Of a DNA stretch of 64,000 nt, positions 60,477 through 64,000 are shown piece by piece. A program made the position numbers and the translations under genes. Every line of letters begins with the position of its first letter. Within the stretch, counting starts at the first letter, position 1. The stretch spans positions 186,001 through 250,000 of the forward strand of contig JACZJK010000016.1 of assembly GCA_014860575.1 (NCBI GenBank), read 5' to 3'. The DNA comes from Bacteroidales bacterium. GTDB taxonomy: Bacteria > Bacteroidota > Bacteroidia > Bacteroidales > JAAYJT01. A model generated the notes under the pieces. It had not been told where the DNA came from, made no database searches, and saw nothing but the letters and a program-made list of their open reading frames with translations.

Positions 60477-62467
60477 AACACCATTACTTTTGCTGCTAAA
60501 ATGGCTTCATTTGTTTGAACCTGTAGCAGATAAAGCCCATCTCTTAGCCCGGTTGTTTTGAAAGCTACATTTTGTTCGCCGCTTTGTAAAGCCTGGTTCT
60601 GGATGTACATCAATTGTCCGTTCGTATTATACAAGCGCAAAATGATACTGCCAGCTTCGGTGGAGTTTAATCGGATATTTATTGCCTGTGATGAAGGATC
60701 GTAATGGGCCTTCAAAGTATTATTTTGTGCCAGGTTTTCAACACCATATACAACATCGCCAACCATAAGATTATTTGGATACAGTAAGGTCTGAAAATTC
60801 ATGATTTCAAAGCCTCCAACCTGTCGGTTGCGGTATAACTGTGCGTTTAAATCGTAATCACCTTCCTGGCTTGTGAGGATCATGGCAGGGCTTTCGCCAT
60901 GAACGGTAATGTAGGAATAGGGGAATTCAACGTAATACTTCATGAAATTCCTCACCGTGAGCCAAACACCCCTGCGTACCTGTTCCTGTAGCATGGCATA
61001 GGGAAGCGCGGAGTTGGTGTTCTCGTAATAATCAGTAGAATACAGGTAGGTATTTGGCATGATGACCATCGTTGACAAAAGGTTAAGGCCGGGATTGAAT
61101 GTAAGTTGCCCGTTAAAAGAAGCAGATGGATATGTGAGGTAATTATCGGAAACTACCACTGCGCCGGCCATACGGCTGTTATCGCCAACAAAAGCAACTA
61201 CCACACCTGTTGAATGAATCTTTTCCATTAGCAAACTTCCGTTGCCACTTCCCGAAAACATAAAGTCATAAAGCGTTTGGTAAGCATTGCCTATGAAAAC
61301 AAATTTCCAGGATTGCTCAATCAGTGCCTGGAATGTGGGGCTGGTATTGTTTGCCGGTATTGCCTGTTCAACTTCCACATTGGTTGCTCCTGCGTTATTA
61401 AAAGCTTGCTTGTATGCATCGGCCAGCGTTGAATTGGTTCCGGTAATGATCAGTATCGGCTCTGATTTCGATCCCAATGAATCAACCAAATGGGTGATAA
61501 AAAATTGATTTTCGCTTACGGGATCAGAGCCACTGAGTAAAACGGTTCGGTTTCCATATTCTGTAATCTGTTCAACTGACATTTGGGAGCCAAAGCCATT
61601 CACCTCAAAAGTGTTGAGATTGATACTGCAACCGTGCAGTAATTGTGTTGCTTTTACATCCTGGCACAGCAATTTGTTATTCTGATGACAAAATTCTCCA
61701 TCACGATAGATATTGATGGCGGCAGTTCCGTAAGCATAACCCATTGGGTTTTCAGAATCAGACAAGTCAATGCAGAATGCAGTCATATCGTCCACTCCAA
61801 TGCCGATAAGGTCTTCGCTGTGGTCGTTTTTCCATCGTGCCATAAATGCAAGCATACGAGCAAGGCGGCCTCGTTCAATAAAGTGGGAATCAAAAATATA
61901 ACCCGGCATCAGGTTAAGAAAATCGTTTTTCAGGGTAATGCTGCTGTGAAAAATGTTTTTAAGGCATTCATCGGAGTACGCAGTACCATTTTCAGCGGTG
62001 TAGATGACACCCGATAAAATTGCCAGCCCAGCCGAGGTTCCCGCTATCACACCACCGCTGTTGAATTTGTCGTGAACAGCGTCCTGTGTTTTTGTGTTCC
62101 GGTACGTGAGATAATAATTCTTTTGATCACCTCCCCTGAAGAAAATCACATCATAAGCCATCAGGCTGTCGTAGGTAGCCTGTGAGTCAGCAATGGCAAC
62201 GGAGTTTATAAGGAAGTTTTTTGCAGAGGCAGCGCCAAGGCTAACAAAATAATCGGGGAGCCATGAGGAGCCACTACTAAAACCAATGATGGCTACTTTT
62301 TTATTAACGGAGTTATCCACTGCCCAGGCATACGGAATATTGCTCCAGTCGTCGTAGTTCTCAGTTCCTCCGCCAACAATCATGATCTTGCCTTGTGCGA
62401 ATCCAATGACTGAGAATAGGGAACATAAAACTGACAGAAGAGAAATGAGGAGATGGGATTTCTTCAT
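60470..62467 (-). CDS. T9SS-exported cyanophycinase-like protein with a degenerate second S51 domain
   Basis: A 665-residue secreted S51-type peptidase. The ATG at 62467 is chosen because it opens a clear signal peptide (MKKSHLLISLLSVLCSLFSV, ending FAQ); the frame extends 41 residues upstream without meaning. The first domain (about 25-300) has IMIVGGGTENYDDW, FRGGDQKNYY, S145 in IAGTSAGLAILS, H195 in DSHFIERGRLARM, and D227 in GVDDMTA where other family members have Glu. A second region (about 325-560) repeats the fold pattern without the motif (FIGNAYQTLYDFM, VVAFVGDNSRMAGAVVV), so it is probably a degenerate copy. A sorting domain ends the protein (LYLLQVQTNEAILAAKVMVFQ). It would attack the polymer outside the cell. 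The beta-helix gene lies 31 bp upstream. Confidence 0.82.
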   Translation of the reverse strand: MKKSHLLISLLSVLCSLFSVIGFAQGKIMIVGGGTENYDDWSNIPYAWAVDNSVNKKVAIIGFSSGSSWLPDYFVSLGAASAKNFLINSVAIADSQATYDSLMAYDVIFFRGGDQKNYYLTYRNTKTQDAVHDKFNSGGVIAGTSAGLAILSGVIYTAENGTAYSDECLKNIFHSSITLKNDFLNLMPGYIFDSHFIERGRLARMLAFMARWKNDHSEDLIGIGVDDMTAFCIDLSDSENPMGYAYGTAAINIYRDGEFCHQNNKLLCQDVKATQLLHGCSINLNTFEVNGFGSQMSVEQITEYGNRTVLLSGSDPVSENQFFITHLVDSLGSKSEPILIITGTNSTLADAYKQAFNNAGATNVEVEQAIPANNTSPTFQALIEQSWKFVFIGNAYQTLYDFMFSGSGNGSLLMEKIHSTGVVVAFVGDNSRMAGAVVVSDNYLTYPSASFNGQLTFNPGLNLLSTMVIMPNTYLYSTDYYENTNSALPYAMLQEQVRRGVWLTVRNFMKYYVEFPYSYITVHGESPAMILTSQEGDYDLNAQLYRNRQVGGFEIMNFQTLLYPNNLMVGDVVYGVENLAQNNTLKAHYDPSSQAINIRLNSTEAGSIILRLYNTNGQLMYIQNQALQSGEQNVAFKTTGLRDGLYLLQVQTNEAILAAKVMVFQ

Positions 62468-62498
62468 GACTTTTGCGTTTAAGCTGAATAATGCTGGT

Positions 62499-63992
62499 TT
62501 ATCTTGAAACAACAATCGAGCGGATTTCCATTTTTGAACCTGACCTGACCGAGAGAAAATACACACCATTTTCAATATTGCCAACATCAATTATGATGCG
62601 GTTATCTTTTGTGATAACCCTGTCTTTTTTCATTGTAATCCCATTGAGGTTCAGGATCGTGTACTGAATTACCCGGCCTGCCATAAGTTCTTCGTTCAGA
62701 TGAACAGAACCTAAAGTTGACATTGGGTTTGGGAAAATGTTAAGGATCAGATTCTGTGGTTTCTCCTGCAATGGTAATTCATCGGTTCCCAAAGGAATAA
62801 GAATCGGCATATAATCAACAAGGCCAAGGTTAGGATCATCAGGTTGGTGGAATATTACCATCTCAACCGAATCAAGGTTGGTAGTTCCCCAATAATTGTA
62901 TTGCGCTTTAAGGTTTTGTGCAGTGTTGTTATACAAAGCATACAAAGAGCCGTTATTCCCGTTATTATAAAAAAAGTTCTCGCCGGGATTAACAATGATA
63001 AAATCCCGCTCGCCCAGGTTTGGCCTTGCTGAGCCTTGTACGGTAATGCCCCAGAGGTTCCCGTTGATTGTATTCCCGCTTACCATAGCGGTGTTGGTTA
63101 CGGCGCCGTTGAAGTTTAAACCGCTGCCACCCAGGTTTGGATTGCCCTGGATGTTGTTATCCGAAATCACATTATTGTGAATTTCGGTATGGATGGTACT
63201 GCCTATGGCCGCAATACCGTAACGGTTATTGGTGATTATGTTGTCTTCGATGATGCTGTAGCAATCGCCTCCGGCCAGTGTTGAAACCGCAATGCCGCCT
63301 GCCTGGTCGAACTGCCCGGTAATTGTATTGCCAACAATCCTTATTGTATCATTTCCTGAATTTCCAAGGTTGATCTGGGGCATATTGGTGTTATCAGTAT
63401 TGTTGCTCCAGATGTGACAACCAATAATTTGAGGAGCGGCAAGTGCATTCGCTGCCGAAGCTATTGCCGGGCCTTTGTTTTGGTATATTTCGTTGTTAAC
63501 GAGCCTCACTTTTCCCTGCGATACCTGTATGGCACCGGTAGTGTTTGATTTATTGAAATACCTGATCACACAATCTTCCACCAGCATATCCGAACCAATG
63601 ATCTGTATCCCACCGCCATATTCAATCAGGCAGTTGTGCAGGGCTGAGGCAGGTGAGTTTTCAAACCTGAACCCTTTAAAAAACTGCGCTGGACTGGAAG
63701 CCGTAAGTATGGCCTGACCGGGTGGATTGGCTATAAAGACACCATAAATGGTCATCAATACATTAGGATCAAATTGAACCTGATCATTTGAAATTATCTT
63801 CAGCGTATCGTTGACTGAAATGGTAAGATCTCCATGTATCATATAGATGGAATTGTCAACGGTGACCACTCCACCTGAATGTAACACGAGGTCATCAAAC
63901 GTCCAGCTCACACTTGTTCCTGGTGTAATAAACTGCCCGTGAACCAATAAGTTAACACAAAATAAAACCACTGATAGTAAAGTCCGACCCAT
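62499..63992 (-). CDS. T9SS-exported right-handed beta-helix repeat protein
   Basis: A 497-residue secreted protein. A signal peptide (about 1-19, MGRTLLSVVLFCVNLLVHG) is followed by a parallel beta-helix. Repeated rungs read as NNCLIEYGGGIQIIGSDMLV, DCVIRYFNKSNTTGAIQVS, NNEIYQNKGPAIAS, NTITGQFDQAGGIAVS, DNIITNNRYGIAAIGS and HNNVISDNNIQGNP. A type A T9SS sorting domain starts near residue 412 (IFPNPMSTLGSVHLNE). No catalytic residues for a lyase can be assigned. It is transcribed ahead of the T9SS cyanophycinase gene, so it may bind or present the same insoluble polymer, but this is inference. Confidence 0.8.
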   Translation of the reverse strand: MGRTLLSVVLFCVNLLVHGQFITPGTSVSWTFDDLVLHSGGVVTVDNSIYMIHGDLTISVNDTLKIISNDQVQFDPNVLMTIYGVFIANPPGQAILTASSPAQFFKGFRFENSPASALHNCLIEYGGGIQIIGSDMLVEDCVIRYFNKSNTTGAIQVSQGKVRLVNNEIYQNKGPAIASAANALAAPQIIGCHIWSNNTDNTNMPQINLGNSGNDTIRIVGNTITGQFDQAGGIAVSTLAGGDCYSIIEDNIITNNRYGIAAIGSTIHTEIHNNVISDNNIQGNPNLGGSGLNFNGAVTNTAMVSGNTINGNLWGITVQGSARPNLGERDFIIVNPGENFFYNNGNNGSLYALYNNTAQNLKAQYNYWGTTNLDSVEMVIFHQPDDPNLGLVDYMPILIPLGTDELPLQEKPQNLILNIFPNPMSTLGSVHLNEELMAGRVIQYTILNLNGITMKKDRVITKDNRIIIDVGNIENGVYFLSVRSGSKMEIRSIVVSR

Positions 63993-64000
63993 AAATCATT

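Overview
The window is a stretch of chromosome from a member of the Bacteroidota, most likely order Bacteroidales; the genus cannot be fixed from what is visible. Evidence: five secreted proteins end in type IX secretion (T9SS) sorting domains; there is an ECF sigma / FecR / SusC / SusD array; DUF4270 and other Bacteroidota-typical families occur; and promoters of the form TTG-N19-21-TAnnTTTG, the Bacteroidota housekeeping consensus, precede several genes. It looks like stable chromosome. No insertion sequence, prophage, integrase or CRISPR array was seen. One tRNA gene (Leu, CAA) is present.

Layout. 1-2157 (minus): yceD-rpmF-plsX-fabH, fatty acid/phospholipid initiation, with fabH cut by the window edge. 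2459-7677 (minus): an outer-membrane barrel protein, a large T9SS-exported subtilase and a small membrane protein. 8090-11323 (minus): a 1077-residue single-chain oxidoreductase joining modules that are separate subunits in cyanide synthase, sarcosine oxidase and dye-linked proline dehydrogenase. 11563-15738 (plus): a lone GT5 starch-synthase N-domain protein, a DUF4270 lipoprotein and glmS. 15725-17588 (minus): a C-terminal processing protease and tRNA-Leu. 17751-23838 (plus): prs, ctc/L25, pth and a 1199-residue GH13 protein. 24019-30550 (plus): a small membrane protein, a TonB-dependent receptor, an MFS permease, protoporphyrinogen oxidase and ferrochelatase, readable as a tetrapyrrole uptake-and-finish operon. 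30733-41829: glyS, a DUF3795 protein, a T9SS protein, a tail-fibre-like protein, DUF3109, ferritin, menF-like and hotdog thioesterase, lnt and pgk. 42036-43975 (plus): methionine aminotransferase plus omega-amidase. 43985-47238: pirin, Dps and 1-Cys peroxiredoxin facing OxyR, an oxidative-stress block with a textbook OxyR palindrome between prx and oxyR. 47438-49851: a YbaK-type deacylase, a GNAT protein and a metallophosphoesterase.

49983-63992 is the most interesting region. An ECF sigma factor, a FecR anti-sigma factor and a SusC with an STN signalling domain precede SusD, two choice-of-anchor J proteins, a beta-aspartyl dipeptidase and a lipoprotein cyanophycinase. Convergent to these lie a second, T9SS-exported cyanophycinase and a T9SS beta-helix protein. 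Together these encode surface cleavage of a cyanophycin-like polymer, uptake of the fragments, and hydrolysis of beta-Asp-Arg to Asp and Arg, under substrate-sensing control. I read it as a polysaccharide-utilization-locus architecture aimed at a polypeptide reserve. No inner-membrane dipeptide transporter is visible.

Intergenic spaces hold several families of dispersed short repeats, one with four clearly homologous copies. All assignments come from reading the sequence and recalled family knowledge; no database search was possible.
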